From Streptomyces lasiicapitis (lineage in GTDB: Bacteria; Actinomycetota; Actinomycetes; Streptomycetales; Streptomycetaceae), in assembly GCF_014646335.1 (NCBI RefSeq), contig NZ_BMNG01000007.1:124001-188000 (forward strand): a DNA stretch of 64,000 bases. The letters are read 5' to 3'. Under the pieces are notes generated by a model. That model did no database searches. It was not told where the DNA came from and worked only from the letters and a program-made list of their open reading frames with translations. The translations under genes and the position numbers were made by a program. Below, piece by piece: positions 25,220 to 33,947 of this stretch (its first letter is position 1; each line of letters starts with the position of its first letter).

Positions 25220-27298
25220 TCAAGCCTGCGACTGACGGCGGCTGCGTACAAGCAGGTAGAGGAAGTACGGCGTACCGATCACAGCCGTCATGAGCCCGGC
25301 GCCAAGCTGCGCCGGGGCGATCACCGTGCGGCCCACCAGGTCGGCCACGCACACCAGGATGGCGCCGAGAAGCACGGCGACCGGCACCACGCGGACGTGC
25401 TGCCGGCCCACGAGGGCGCGGGCCGCGTGCGGTGCCACGAGTCCGACGAAGCCGATGGTGCCCGCGGCGGCCACGGCGGTGGCGCTCAGCAGGACGCCGA
25501 GGACGAGGAAGCCCAGGCGGCCGCGGGCCAGGTCGAGGCCGAGCAGCCGCGGGGTGTCCTCGTCGAGGGAGACGAGGTCGAGTTCGGTGCGCCGCGCGAC
25601 CGCGACGGCCAGGCCCACGGTGAGGACGATCGCGAGGGGCACCACGTCGGGCAGGGTCCGCCCGTAGGTCGAGCCCGAGAGCCAGGTGAGCGCCTTCGTG
25701 GCGTTGAAGGGGTCGGTGAGGATGATGAGCAGGCTGATGATGGCGGACGCCCCGGTGGCGACGCCGAACCCGACGAGGACGAGCCGGTTCTGCTGGAACC
25801 CGCCCCGCGCGGCGAGACCGAAGACGAGGACAGAGCTGATCGCGGCGCCCGCGAACGCGCCGCCGGCCAGGCTCCACGAGCCGACCGTGGGCACTGTTGT
25901 GACGAGCACGACGGCGCCCACCGCGGCACCGTTCGTCACCCCCAGGATGCCCGGTTCGGCGAGGGGGTTGCGGGTGACGGCCTGGATGAGCGTCCCTGCG
26001 AGCGCGAGCGCCCCACCCGCGAGCAGCGCGGCGAGGACGCGCGGCACCCGGGTGTCGAGGACGAAGGTGACGGTCTGGCCGGCCCGTCCCTGGGCCCAGT
26101 TCACGACGTCGCCCAGGAGCAGCTTGCTGTCGCCGAGGAGCACGGCGGCGATGATCACGCCGACGAGCGCGACGGCCAGGACGGCCGTCGTGGTGAGGAA
26201 GACGGCCCTGCTGCGGATGCGCAGCCGGTCGGTCTGGACGGCTCCGGCCGTGTCCCGGACGCGTGCGGCCATGACGATCAGGAAGAGGGCGCCGACCAGG
26301 CTGGTGACGACGCCGGTGGGCACGGAGACGGACCTGTCCGCGGACACGACGGTGCGCAGCAGCACGTCGGAGCCGAGCACCAGGGCCGCGCCCGCGAGTC
26401 CGGCGAGCGGCAGCCTCGCGCGCGACTTGGTGAACGCGCGGAACCTGCGGGCGAGGGGGCGTACGGGGGCGGGAGCGCAGAGGCCCACGAAGCCGACGGG
26501 TCCGGCGAGCGTGACGGCGGCCGTGGACAGCAGGGCGGCGAACACGACGGCGGTGACGCGCGTGGCGCGCACGGACACGCCGACTCCGCGCGCGGCGTCG
26601 TCGCCGAGTGCCAGGGCGTCGACCCTGCGGGCGAGCAGCACCAGGCCGACGAGGCCGATGACGCAGATCGGGAGCATCTGCAGCACGCCGTCGAAGCCGT
26701 TCTGCGCGATGCTGCCCTGGTTCCACTTGTAGATGCCCTCCGTCCGCTGGGGGAACAGCAGGAGCGTCCCCTCGGTGACGGCGGTCAGGCCGAGGGTGAG
26801 GGCGCTGCCGGCGAGGACGAGCCGGACGGTTCCGGTGCCGAGGCCGGAGAGGCCGAGGACGACGGCGGCCGCGGCGAGGCCGCCGATGAAGGCGATGCCG
26901 GATGAGGCGAGCAGCGGCAGCGAGATGCCGCTTGCGGCGGCGAGACCGAGGGCGAAGTAGGAGCCCGCGTTGACCGCGAGGGTGTCGGGCGCGGCGAGGA
27001 CGTTGCGGCTGACGGCCTGCAGGGCGGCGCCCGCCATGCCGAGTACGGCGCCGACGAGAAGGCCCGCGGTCATCCGCGGCAGCCGCGACGCGATGACGAC
27101 CGACGCGTCGGCGGGGTCGGCGCGGCCGGTGAGCGCCTTCCACACCTCGGGGGCGCCGACGGCGGCCGTGCCCTGGGTGATGTCGACGACCGCGAGTGCG
27201 GTGACGAGGAGGACCAGTGCGGCCGTCACCGCGACCGCACCCGTACGGGACGCGGCTGTCGACGGACGAGCGGTGGGGGTGGTTGCGGTGACGGCCAT
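25220..27298 (-). CDS. Iron-siderophore ABC importer, fused FecCD permease
   Basis: A 692-aa membrane protein made of two FecCD-type permease units in tandem, like FhuB, giving about 18-20 hydrophobic segments. Each half carries a version of the conserved Gly-rich loop that contacts the ATPase (first half GFVGLCAPAPVRPLARRF, second half GFVGLVAPHAARALVG). In the first half the usual PHxxR is replaced by PAPVR. It is the last gene of an operon with the binding protein and the ATPase, four bases after the binding-protein gene, under an iron box. Confidence 0.93.
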   Translation of the reverse strand: MAVTATTPTARPSTAASRTGAVAVTAALVLLVTALAVVDITQGTAAVGAPEVWKALTGRADPADASVVIASRLPRMTAGLLVGAVLGMAGAALQAVSRNVLAAPDTLAVNAGSYFALGLAAASGISLPLLASSGIAFIGGLAAAAVVLGLSGLGTGTVRLVLAGSALTLGLTAVTEGTLLLFPQRTEGIYKWNQGSIAQNGFDGVLQMLPICVIGLVGLVLLARRVDALALGDDAARGVGVSVRATRVTAVVFAALLSTAAVTLAGPVGFVGLCAPAPVRPLARRFRAFTKSRARLPLAGLAGAALVLGSDVLLRTVVSADRSVSVPTGVVTSLVGALFLIVMAARVRDTAGAVQTDRLRIRSRAVFLTTTAVLAVALVGVIIAAVLLGDSKLLLGDVVNWAQGRAGQTVTFVLDTRVPRVLAALLAGGALALAGTLIQAVTRNPLAEPGILGVTNGAAVGAVVLVTTVPTVGSWSLAGGAFAGAAISSVLVFGLAARGGFQQNRLVLVGFGVATGASAIISLLIILTDPFNATKALTWLSGSTYGRTLPDVVPLAIVLTVGLAVAVARRTELDLVSLDEDTPRLLGLDLARGRLGFLVLGVLLSATAVAAAGTIGFVGLVAPHAARALVGRQHVRVVPVAVLLGAILVCVADLVGRTVIAPAQLGAGLMTAVIGTPYFLYLLVRSRRQSQA

Positions 27299-27302
27299 GG
27301 CG

Positions 27303-28286
27303 CTACTTCTTCGTGAGGGCGTCGACGACGGAGTCGACGTACTGGTTCATCGACTCGGGGCCGCCGAACATCCAGATGCCGTCGGGCAGCCGGTGCACGT
27401 TGCCCTTCTTCACGAACGGCAGGGAAGTCCACACCTTGTCCTTGGCGAGGACGCCGGTGAACGGGGTGCTGGTCTTGTCGCCCTTGTTGCCGATGTAGGC
27501 GAAGTGCGTGTCCTTGTCGAGCTTGGTGAGGCCCTCGACGTCGGTGGCGCCGAGGCCGTAGCTCTTGTCGCCCTTGACCTTCCAGGCGTTCTTCAGGCCG
27601 ATCTTCTCGTTGACGGCGCCGATGAGGGAGCCGCTGGTGTAGGGGCGGATGGAGACCTGGTTGGAGGTCACGTAGCCGTCGGCGAAGGCGTAGTCGGCGC
27701 CGCCGACTCCGGCGTCGGCGAGCGCCTTCTTGCCCCCGGCGAGCTTGGCCTCGAAGTCCTTCTTGAGCTTCTCGGACTGCTTGGTGGTGCCGGTGGCCTT
27801 GGCGATGAGGTCGAGGTTCTCGGTCATCCGCCCGATCGGGTCCGAGGCGTCGGCGGAGCGGATCGCCAGGACCGGGGCGACCTTGCGCAGTTGCTTCACC
27901 GCGGCGGCCGGCAGGTCGGTGCTGGCGAGGATGAGGTCGGGCTTGAGGGACGCGACGGTGTCCATGCTCGGCTCGCCGCGCGTGCCGATGTCCTTGGGGC
28001 TGTTCTTCAGCGGGACGGCGGTGTCCCAGGTCTCGTAGCCCTTGACGTCGGCGACGCCGACCGGGTCGACGCCGAGCGATATCAGGCTCTCGACCTCGTT
28101 CCACTCGGAGGCGACGACCTTCTTGGCGGGGCCCTTCAGCTTCACCTTGGCGCCCGTGGCGTCGGTGAGGGTGAGGGACTCGGCGCCCTTCTTCGCGCCG
28201 TCGTCGGAGGACTCGGTGGTCCCGCAGGCGGACAGGGTGAGGGCCGCGGCGGTGGCGGCCGCCGCGGTGATCAGGAGGCGTCTCAT
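27303..28286 (-). CDS. Iron-siderophore-binding lipoprotein
   Basis: Substrate-binding lipoprotein of 327 aa (FecB/FepB type). The signal peptide ends with the lipobox LTLSAC. The mature part has KKVVASEWNEVESLISLGVDPVGVAD and SLKPDLILAS, characteristic of siderophore-binding clusters. The ATG at 28286 overlaps the ATPase stop (ATGA), so translation is coupled. The kind of siderophore cannot be read from the sequence; no biosynthesis genes are in the window. Confidence 0.92.
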   Translation of the reverse strand: MRRLLITAAAATAAALTLSACGTTESSDDGAKKGAESLTLTDATGAKVKLKGPAKKVVASEWNEVESLISLGVDPVGVADVKGYETWDTAVPLKNSPKDIGTRGEPSMDTVASLKPDLILASTDLPAAAVKQLRKVAPVLAIRSADASDPIGRMTENLDLIAKATGTTKQSEKLKKDFEAKLAGGKKALADAGVGGADYAFADGYVTSNQVSIRPYTSGSLIGAVNEKIGLKNAWKVKGDKSYGLGATDVEGLTKLDKDTHFAYIGNKGDKTSTPFTGVLAKDKVWTSLPFVKKGNVHRLPDGIWMFGGPESMNQYVDSVVDALTKK

Positions 28287-29143
28287 GAGGTGGTGCTGAG
28301 CCTTTCGCTTCGCGAGTGGTGCCGGCCGATGGCGCGGGTGCGCAGATGGCCGGTGAGCGGGTCGGTTTCGACCTCGATGCGGATGCCGTACGTGTCGGTG
28401 AGCCGCTGTGGTGTGAGTACGTCTTCGGGGTCGCCGTCGGCGATGACCCGGCCGGAGTCGAGCAGCAGGATGCGGTCGGCGACGGCCGCGGCCTGGTCGA
28501 GGTCGTGCAGGACGGCGCCGACGGCGATGCCGTGGTCGTCGGCCAGTTCCCGTATGAGGTCGAGGAGTTCGACCTGGTAGCGCAGGTCGAGGTAGGTCGT
28601 GGGCTCGTCGAGGAGGAGTACGCCCGTTTCCTGGGCGAGGCAGCCGGCGAGCCATACGCGCTGGAGCTGTCCGCCGGACAGGTGCTCGGCGCCGCGTTCG
28701 GCGAGCTCAGCGACGCCCGTCATGGCGAGCGCGCGGTCCACGGCGGCCTTGCCGCCCGGGTCGGCCTTGCCCCAGCGGCCGCGGTAGGGGTAGCGGCCGA
28801 ATTCGACCACGTCCCGCACCGTCAGCCCGCTGGGTGTGGGGCGCCCTTGGGTGAGCAGGGCGACGTGGCGGGAGAACTCACGGGGGCTCAGGGCGAGGCC
28901 GTCGGTGTCGCCGTCGATGACGAGCGTGGCGGTCCTGGGCCGCTGCAGCCGCGCGAGCGTGCGCAACAACGTCGACTTCCCGCTGCCGTTGGGGCCCACC
29001 AGGACCGTCACGTCGCCCGGGCGCAGCGTCATCGACGCGTCGTGTACGACATCGACGCCTTCGTACGCCACGGTGACGCCCGTGGCCGACAGTTCATGAC
29101 CCTGGGGGCGCGCGGCCTCGGCGGTCTCTTCACCTTCATGCAC
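28283..29143 (-). CDS. Iron-siderophore ABC importer, ATP-binding protein
   Basis: FepC/FhuC-type ATPase of 286 aa. Walker A is VGPNGSGKST, the signature HLSGGQLQRVWLA, Walker B VLLLDEPTTYLD and the H-loop AVLHDLDQA. It is the first gene of the operon ATPase, binding protein, permease. An iron box begins six bases upstream of its start codon, so the operon is expected to be shut by the DmdR/IdeR repressor when iron is plentiful. Confidence 0.94.
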   Translation of the reverse strand: MHEGEETAEAARPQGHELSATGVTVAYEGVDVVHDASMTLRPGDVTVLVGPNGSGKSTLLRTLARLQRPRTATLVIDGDTDGLALSPREFSRHVALLTQGRPTPSGLTVRDVVEFGRYPYRGRWGKADPGGKAAVDRALAMTGVAELAERGAEHLSGGQLQRVWLAGCLAQETGVLLLDEPTTYLDLRYQVELLDLIRELADDHGIAVGAVLHDLDQAAAVADRILLLDSGRVIADGDPEDVLTPQRLTDTYGIRIEVETDPLTGHLRTRAIGRHHSRSERLSTTS

Positions 29144-29148
29144 GTCGA

Positions 29149-29167
29149 GGAGGTTAGCCTAACCTTA
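29149..29167 (-). promoter_or_regulatory. Iron box (DmdR1/IdeR operator)
   Basis: On the minus strand TAAGGTTAGGCTAACCTCC, which matches the actinobacterial iron box TTAGGTTAGGCTAACCTAA at 16 of 19 positions. It overlaps the start region of the siderophore importer operon. Confidence 0.85.
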
Positions 29168-29294
29168 CCGACGAGCGAAACGAGCCCCTGCTCCGTTGCC
29201 ACAAGGAGATATTCGGCCATGCTCGACGTGCTGTCGGATTTCGCCAACGCGCCTAGGCGGCGGGGTCAGGGGCGAGGGCGGCGAACACGGTCGG

Positions 29295-29912
29295 TCAGTG
29301 GGCCGGGACGGGACCGTACGCGTCGTTGTAGATCTCGAAGGTCTTGCCCTGGGAGACGTCCGGGGCAAGCAGCGCCCGGACGCAGGCTTCCGCGACGTCT
29401 TCACAGGTGACGTGACCCTCACCGGTGTCGCCCTGTTCGATCCGCAGCCCGGTGCGGCCGCCGGGGTCGTCGGTCAGGCGGCCGGGGCGGACGATCGTGT
29501 ACGGGGTTCCGCTGGTGCGCAGCGCCTCTTCGCCCAGGGCGCGGGCGTGGGCGGCGGCCTCGAAGCCGGGCACGGCGTCGGGACGGGTGACGTGGATCTG
29601 GCTGACGAGCACGCAGTGGATGCCGTGGGGCGCGGCGAGGCCGGCGACCATGCGGACCCCGTCGTTCAGGACGGCGTGCGCGCCGTGACTGTCGTAGGGC
29701 GACTCCACAGTGACGATGACGGCGTCACAGCCGGCCAGGGCGCTGCGGTCGGCCACGGGGTCGGTGATGTCGCCGTTGATCGCCTCGGTGGCGTCACCGG
29801 GGCGCGGGTGGCGGCTCATCGAGCGGGTGCGCCAGCCCAGGGCGGCGAGCTTGGCGACGGCATGGCCGCCGACGCGGCCGGTGCCGCCGATGACCAGGGC
29901 GGTGGACGCCAT
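29295..29912 (-). CDS. NAD(P)H-binding atypical SDR
   Basis: A 205-aa protein of the atypical short-chain dehydrogenase group (NmrA/YwnB-like). The N-terminal dinucleotide motif is ALVIGGTGRVGGHAVAKL, and later segments include SGTPYTIVRPGRLTDDP and GHVTCEDVAEACVRALL. These proteins bind NAD(P)H but the active-site YxxxK is not obvious, so it may be a redox sensor or a reductase for a quinone or flavin. It is downstream in orientation of nothing obvious and appears monocistronic. Confidence 0.82.
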   Translation of the reverse strand: MASTALVIGGTGRVGGHAVAKLAALGWRTRSMSRHPRPGDATEAINGDITDPVADRSALAGCDAVIVTVESPYDSHGAHAVLNDGVRMVAGLAAPHGIHCVLVSQIHVTRPDAVPGFEAAAHARALGEEALRTSGTPYTIVRPGRLTDDPGGRTGLRIEQGDTGEGHVTCEDVAEACVRALLAPDVSQGKTFEIYNDAYGPVPAH

Positions 29913-30105
29913 GGCGCGGGCCTCCCGTCGGCCGGTCGTGCGGTGCTTGCCTCCTGGGGCCGATGATGGCAGCGGTGGTGCCGGAGTGCGATTCGGGCGA
30001 GGCCTCCGGCGACCGGCCGCGCGAGAGCTCTATGCTGTCGTTCACGTGTTCGATTGCCTGCGATCCGGCGACGGTGTGCAGACTGCGGGAATGGCAGGGG
30101 AAAGA

Positions 30106-30699
30106 ATGGAACGAATGGGACGAGATGTCGCCGTGGGGTCCGGTGCCCGAGATCCCGGGCCCTGGCCGGACGAGGCCGCGATCCCCGATGATCTGCTGGC
30201 GGCGAAGACGCTGGTGTACGACCCGTGCGGGTTCACGTGCTCGCGGCCGACGCCCGAGGCGGAGAGCGCCGAGTACGGGGCGTACGAGTTCACGCTGGAC
30301 GGCTTGGCGGTCAGGTTCCGCGTGGCCAAGACGACCCCGACCAAGGTCGGCCAGTTCGTCACGGTGTGGAAGAGGTCTGCCAGCGGGGGTCCGATCCAGC
30401 CGTTCGACGCCGAGGACCCGGTCGACCTGTTCGTGATCAGCACCCGTGAGGGCCGACGGTTCGGACAGTTCGTGTTTCCGCGGGACGCGCTGTGCGCACG
30501 CGGCATCGTGTCCCGGCAGGGCGTCGGCGGGAAACGAGCCTTCCGCGTCTACCCGCCCTGGGTGACGACCACCAACCGCCAGGCCCACACCACCCAGGCA
30601 TGGCAGTCGGAACACTTCCTGCCCCTGCCCGACGACCAGCCCATCGACACCGGCCGCGCCCGCGCCCTCTACACCTCCTCCACGCTCACGCCCCGCTGA
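30106..30699 (+). CDS. MepB family protein
   Basis: A 197-aa protein matching MepB, a family named after a gene beside the mepA multidrug pump in staphylococci but without a proven function. Conserved patterns are EYGAYEFTLDGLAVRFRVAK, TKVGQFVTVWKR and GGKRAFRVYPPW. Three ATGs lie close together (30091, 30106, 30115); 30106 has GGGGAAAG in front and is preferred. The end overlaps the convergent hydrolase gene by 14 bases. Confidence 0.85.
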   Translation: MERMGRDVAVGSGARDPGPWPDEAAIPDDLLAAKTLVYDPCGFTCSRPTPEAESAEYGAYEFTLDGLAVRFRVAKTTPTKVGQFVTVWKRSASGGPIQPFDAEDPVDLFVISTREGRRFGQFVFPRDALCARGIVSRQGVGGKRAFRVYPPWVTTTNRQAHTTQAWQSEHFLPLPDDQPIDTGRARALYTSSTLTPR

Positions 30700-31375
30700 G
30701 CAGACGCCCCTCCCCGGTGAAGGGGGATGACAGCGGCGTGAGCCCGAGCAGGCCCGTCACCGCGCTCGTGGTCAGCTCATGCCATGCGGCCGACCGCCGC
30801 AGCATGGCGTGACCGCTCCCCCGCATCTCCACGAAGCTCGCGTCCGCGCCGGCGGCCCTCGCCCGCGCGAGGAAGTCGGCGGACGCCTTCGGGTCGGTCA
30901 CGCGGTCCCGGTCACCGTGCAGGAGCACGACGTGCCGGCCGTCGAGGTGCCGTACCGAATCCTCCGGAGGGCACCACGGTGCGAGCCCGACGACGCCCCG
31001 CACGTGGGCGCCACCGGCCGCGCGCAGGGCGGCACGGGCGCCCATCGAGTGCCCCACCAGCACGGTCGGCACGTCACCGGCGACGCGGGCGAGCTCGTGC
31101 AGGGCCCGCTCGGCGTCGTGGGCCGCGTCCGCCCGCCCGCCGTTCCAGCCGCGGCAGCGGTACCGCACCCGCCCGATGAGCACGTCGTGCTCCTTCGTGG
31201 CGCGGCGGACGGCTCGCTCGAAGGGGACCATCCGTGCGGCGGGCAGGTTCCACGCCCCGGGAGCCGACGTGCCGTACTCGTGGCCGCCGTGCAGCAACAG
31301 CACGGCGGCACGAGGGCGTTCGACGCTCCGGCTCACGGCCAGCGCCGAACACGGGGAACGGTCCCGGTGGTACAC
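30686..31375 (-). CDS. Alpha/beta hydrolase (dienelactone-hydrolase-like)
   Basis: Esterase-type hydrolase of 229 aa. The oxyanion region is LLLHGGHEYG, the nucleophile elbow GHSMGAR, the acid Asp is in LLHGDRDRVTD and the base His in MRGSGHAML, so the triad is complete. The GTG at 31375 is chosen because AAGGAG lies six bases before it; the longer frame to 31672 is arginine-rich and not protein-like. The substrate is unknown. Confidence 0.85.
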   Translation of the reverse strand: MYHRDRSPCSALAVSRSVERPRAAVLLLHGGHEYGTSAPGAWNLPAARMVPFERAVRRATKEHDVLIGRVRYRCRGWNGGRADAAHDAERALHELARVAGDVPTVLVGHSMGARAALRAAGGAHVRGVVGLAPWCPPEDSVRHLDGRHVVLLHGDRDRVTDPKASADFLARARAAGADASFVEMRGSGHAMLRRSAAWHELTTSAVTGLLGLTPLSSPFTGEGRLLSGA

Positions 31376-31702
31376 GATCTCTCCTTGCGGCTCCGTACGA
31401 TCCACAGCGTCTGCGGGACCCGGCGCGCTCGCGCCCTTCGCGGTACGACGATGACGGCGCCGAGAACGAGCAGGTCCCCGGACACCGTGACATACGGAGT
31501 GTCCAGGGCACAGCGTCGGCCCCGGGTAAGGGAAGCGGCGCGAGCCCAGGTCGCGTACGCCGATGACGGGGCGGGCACCCCGGCAGCGGGCCGCACCGAG
31601 TGAACTCCCGGGCGCATTCATGGCTTTGGGGCTGCTGTTCGAGCAGAGGTCTCGCGCTGTACCGTCTGCCACGACCTACGGTGGCGAGGATTGGATCGGC
31701 GT
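31376..31702. other. 327 bp without a supported gene
   Basis: This is the divergent region between the hydrolase and the methyltransferase genes. A minus-strand frame (31333-31617) contains a hydrophobic patch (VTVSGDLLVLGAVIVVPR) that could be a small or decayed membrane protein, but it has no clear ribosome site and overlaps the hydrolase start. No other signal was recognised. Confidence 0.4.
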
Positions 31703-32503
31703 ATGACCAGCCCCCTGGACCGGGTTGACACCTCGACGGCGCACTCGGCACGCGTCTACGACTACATTCTGGGCGGCAAGGACCACTACCTCGTCGACGT
31801 CGAGGCGGGCGACGCCATGTGCCGGCACTGGCCGTCGCTGCCCGTGCACATGCGGGAGAACCGGCGGTTCATGCACCGCGCGGGGCGTTTTCTGGCCAAG
31901 GAGCGGGGCATTCGGCAGTTCCTCGACATCGGGACGGGGCTGCCCACCGCGCCGAACCTGCACGAGGTCGTGCAGGAGGTGGCACCGGAGTCGCACGTGG
32001 TCTACGTGGACAACGACCCCATCGTCCTCACGCACGCCCGCGCCCTGCTGCAGAGCTCGCCCGAGGGCGAGACCGCGTACGTGGACGCCGACATGCACGA
32101 CCCCGACGCCATCCTGGACAGCCCGGAGGTCCGCGCACTGCTGGATCTGGACGAGCCGGTCGGCCTGCTGATCATCGGCATGCTGCACTTCATCCTGCCG
32201 CCGGACGACCACCGGCTGGTGCGGCGCCTCCTCGACCCGCTCCCGTCCGGCAGCCACTTGGCGATGACCATCGGCACCGCGGACTTCGCGCCCGAGGAGG
32301 TCGGCCGGGTCTCCGAGGAGTACGCGCGGCAGAACATGCCCATGGCCCTGCGCGACCTGCCCGCCGCCACCTCCTTCTTCGACGGCCTCGAACTGGTCGA
32401 GCCCGGCGTGGCCCAGGTCCACAAGTGGCGGCCGGGTGCCGGTCAACTCGCCGTCGACGACCGGGACATCGCGATGTACGGGGCGGTGGCGCGCAAGCCC
32501 TGA
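31703..32503 (+). CDS. SAM-dependent methyltransferase (DUF574 type)
   Basis: A 266-aa protein of the DUF574/S-adenosylmethionine methyltransferase family that is greatly expanded in Streptomyces. Diagnostic parts are HSARVYDYILGGKDHYLVD at the N-terminus, FLDIGTGLPT for SAM binding and VVYVDNDPIVLTHARALL. Substrates of this family are mostly unknown; paralogues often stand near regulatory genes. The ATG at 31703 is preferred over the TTG at 31691. Confidence 0.9.
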   Translation: MTSPLDRVDTSTAHSARVYDYILGGKDHYLVDVEAGDAMCRHWPSLPVHMRENRRFMHRAGRFLAKERGIRQFLDIGTGLPTAPNLHEVVQEVAPESHVVYVDNDPIVLTHARALLQSSPEGETAYVDADMHDPDAILDSPEVRALLDLDEPVGLLIIGMLHFILPPDDHRLVRRLLDPLPSGSHLAMTIGTADFAPEEVGRVSEEYARQNMPMALRDLPAATSFFDGLELVEPGVAQVHKWRPGAGQLAVDDRDIAMYGAVARKP

Positions 32504-32593
32504 CCTCGCATCGCGGAACAGCACAGCCCTCCCCACACACTCTCGGCTCCGCACGGAACCGAGGCCCCCCACAAGTGAAGTGAAGGGACAGCA

Positions 32594-33175
32594 ATGCTGC
32601 ATTACATACGGCTGGGAATAGCGAGTACCGCCGTCGCGGTCGCCCTGACCGCGGCACCGGCGGCGAACGCCCTGTCCGCGCCGGACTCGGCCGAGGCGAA
32701 GAACGCGTCGGCAGTGGTGACGATCCGGTACGACGACAGCCGGGCCGCGGGCTGGGAGGCGGCGATCGCCGCCGGCGTCGCGTCGTGGAACTCCAACGTC
32801 GACAACGTCAAGCTGGTCGAGGCCCCGCCCGGCACCCGGGCCGAGATCCAGATCGTTGCCACCAGCGGCTGGCCGCAGGCCACCCTCGGCCCGGTCCGCC
32901 CCGGCGGCAGGGCCCAGGTCCAACTCGGCCAGCAGGCGGTCACGGACGGGCACGACAAGACCCGTATCGCCGCCCACGAGCTCGGCCACAACCTGGGCCT
33001 GCCGGACACCAAGCCCGGCCCGTGCTCCCAGTTGATGTCGGGCTCCAGCGCCGGCACCAGCTGCAAGAACGCGGTGCCCGACGCCGCCGAGCAGGCCCGG
33101 GTCGAGCGTGCCTACGCAGGCGGCGCCGCGTCCCGTACCCCGGCCGACGGCCGCATGCTGGTGGACGCGCGATAG
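32594..33175 (+). CDS. snpA: Snapalysin family secreted metalloprotease
   Basis: Small neutral protease of 193 aa (M7 family). A Sec signal peptide covers about residues 1-27. The zinc motif HELGHNLGLPD (H128, E129, H132, D138) is the HExxHxxGxxD of snapalysin, where an Asp replaces the third histidine. The two cysteines in the C-terminal part (GPCSQLMS and TSCKNA) can form the known disulfide. A short propeptide is expected. In many species a LysR activator (snpR) is divergent from snpA, but none is here; an AAGGGA ribosome site precedes the ATG. Confidence 0.92.
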   Translation: MLHYIRLGIASTAVAVALTAAPAANALSAPDSAEAKNASAVVTIRYDDSRAAGWEAAIAAGVASWNSNVDNVKLVEAPPGTRAEIQIVATSGWPQATLGPVRPGGRAQVQLGQQAVTDGHDKTRIAAHELGHNLGLPDTKPGPCSQLMSGSSAGTSCKNAVPDAAEQARVERAYAGGAASRTPADGRMLVDAR

Positions 33176-33220
33176 CCACGAAGGCGAGCACAGCACACGG
33201 CACTTGACGGCAACGCACAC

Positions 33221-33253
33221 GGTGCCTGACCGCGACACCCGCGGTCAGGCACC
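33221..33253. terminator. Bidirectional terminator hairpin
   Basis: A perfect 14-bp stem (33221-33234 with 33240-33253, arm GGTGCCTGACCGCG) and a five-base loop, located between the snapalysin gene and the convergent MarR gene. Confidence 0.85.
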
Positions 33254-33292
33254 TCGCCGTACACGCGGGTAAAGCCCGCCGACGATTCCGCG

Positions 33293-33808
33293 TCACTCCG
33301 GCGGAACGTTCCCGCTCCCGTAGAAGGTCTCGTCCAGGAACCGGACCGTCTCGGGCGAGGCCACCAGCAGGATCTTGCGCATGGCGTTGCTCACCTGCTC
33401 CAGTTCCTCCTCGGTCAGCGCGTCGACGACCATGCGCCGGACCTCGCGGACCTGGAACGGAGCGGCCTCGACGATCTTCTCGTAGCCCGCGTCGGTGAGG
33501 ACGGCCTCGACCGAGCGGGAGCCCTCCGAGCAGGTGCGCCGCTCGACCCACCCGGCCTTCTCGAGCCGGCTGACCGCGTGCGACAGGCGCGACTGCGAGC
33601 CGTTGGCCATCTGCGCCAGCGTGGCCATCTTCATCGCCCGCTGCGGGGCGTCGGACAGCCCGGCCAGGATCGAGTACTCGAAGAAGTTCAGGCCCGAGTC
33701 GCGGCGCAGCTGGGCGTCGATCACCGCGGGCAGCTGCGTGATCACGCCGGTCACCTGCATCCAGGCGTAGCGCTGCGTCGGTGTCAGCCAGGGTGTGTCA
33801 TCACTCAC
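33293..33808 (-). CDS. MarR-family regulator
   Basis: MarR winged-helix repressor of 171 aa. The DNA-binding part covers KMATLAQMANGSQSRLSHAVSRLEKAGWVERRTC with the wing just after, about residues 60-105. It diverges from a flavin-dependent azoreductase gene, and the 139-bp gap contains two related palindromes that are its probable operators. A single cysteine (TCSEGSR) lies at the wing and could take part in sensing quinones or oxidants, as in some MarR proteins; this is inference. Confidence 0.92.
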   Translation of the reverse strand: MSDDTPWLTPTQRYAWMQVTGVITQLPAVIDAQLRRDSGLNFFEYSILAGLSDAPQRAMKMATLAQMANGSQSRLSHAVSRLEKAGWVERRTCSEGSRSVEAVLTDAGYEKIVEAAPFQVREVRRMVVDALTEEELEQVSNAMRKILLVASPETVRFLDETFYGSGNVPPE

Positions 33809-33825
33809 GCCCCCAGACTAGTGGA

Positions 33826-33837
33826 TTGAACATTCAA
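33826..33837. promoter_or_regulatory. MarR operator, proximal copy
   Basis: TTGAACATTCAA, one base away from a perfect palindrome. It begins 17 bases before the marR start codon, suited to autorepression. Confidence 0.7.
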
Positions 33838-33863
33838 CTCCCGCATGTCACCATCACCGAGTC

Positions 33864-33881
33864 GGGTTGAACGTTCAACCC
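33864..33881. promoter_or_regulatory. MarR operator, perfect palindrome
   Basis: GGGTTGAACGTTCAACCC, a perfect 18-bp palindrome located 67 bases before the azoreductase start. Its core TTGAACGTTCAA repeats the site at 33826 with a centre-to-centre distance of about 41 bp, close to four helical turns. Confidence 0.8.
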
Positions 33882-33947
33882 GTGCCGTGTGCCGGGCCTG
33901 GAAGCCCGCGCGCGCCCACGACCGGACGAACTCCAGGGAGTTTCCCC

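Noticed and set aside
25397..26905. 502-codon plus-strand frame opposite the siderophore permease
   Set aside because: Glu/Gly/Asp-rich shadow frame of a membrane protein gene; no domain.
31333..31617. Minus-strand 94-codon frame with a hydrophobic patch
   Set aside because: No ribosome site, overlaps the hydrolase start by 43 bases and has no recognised family.
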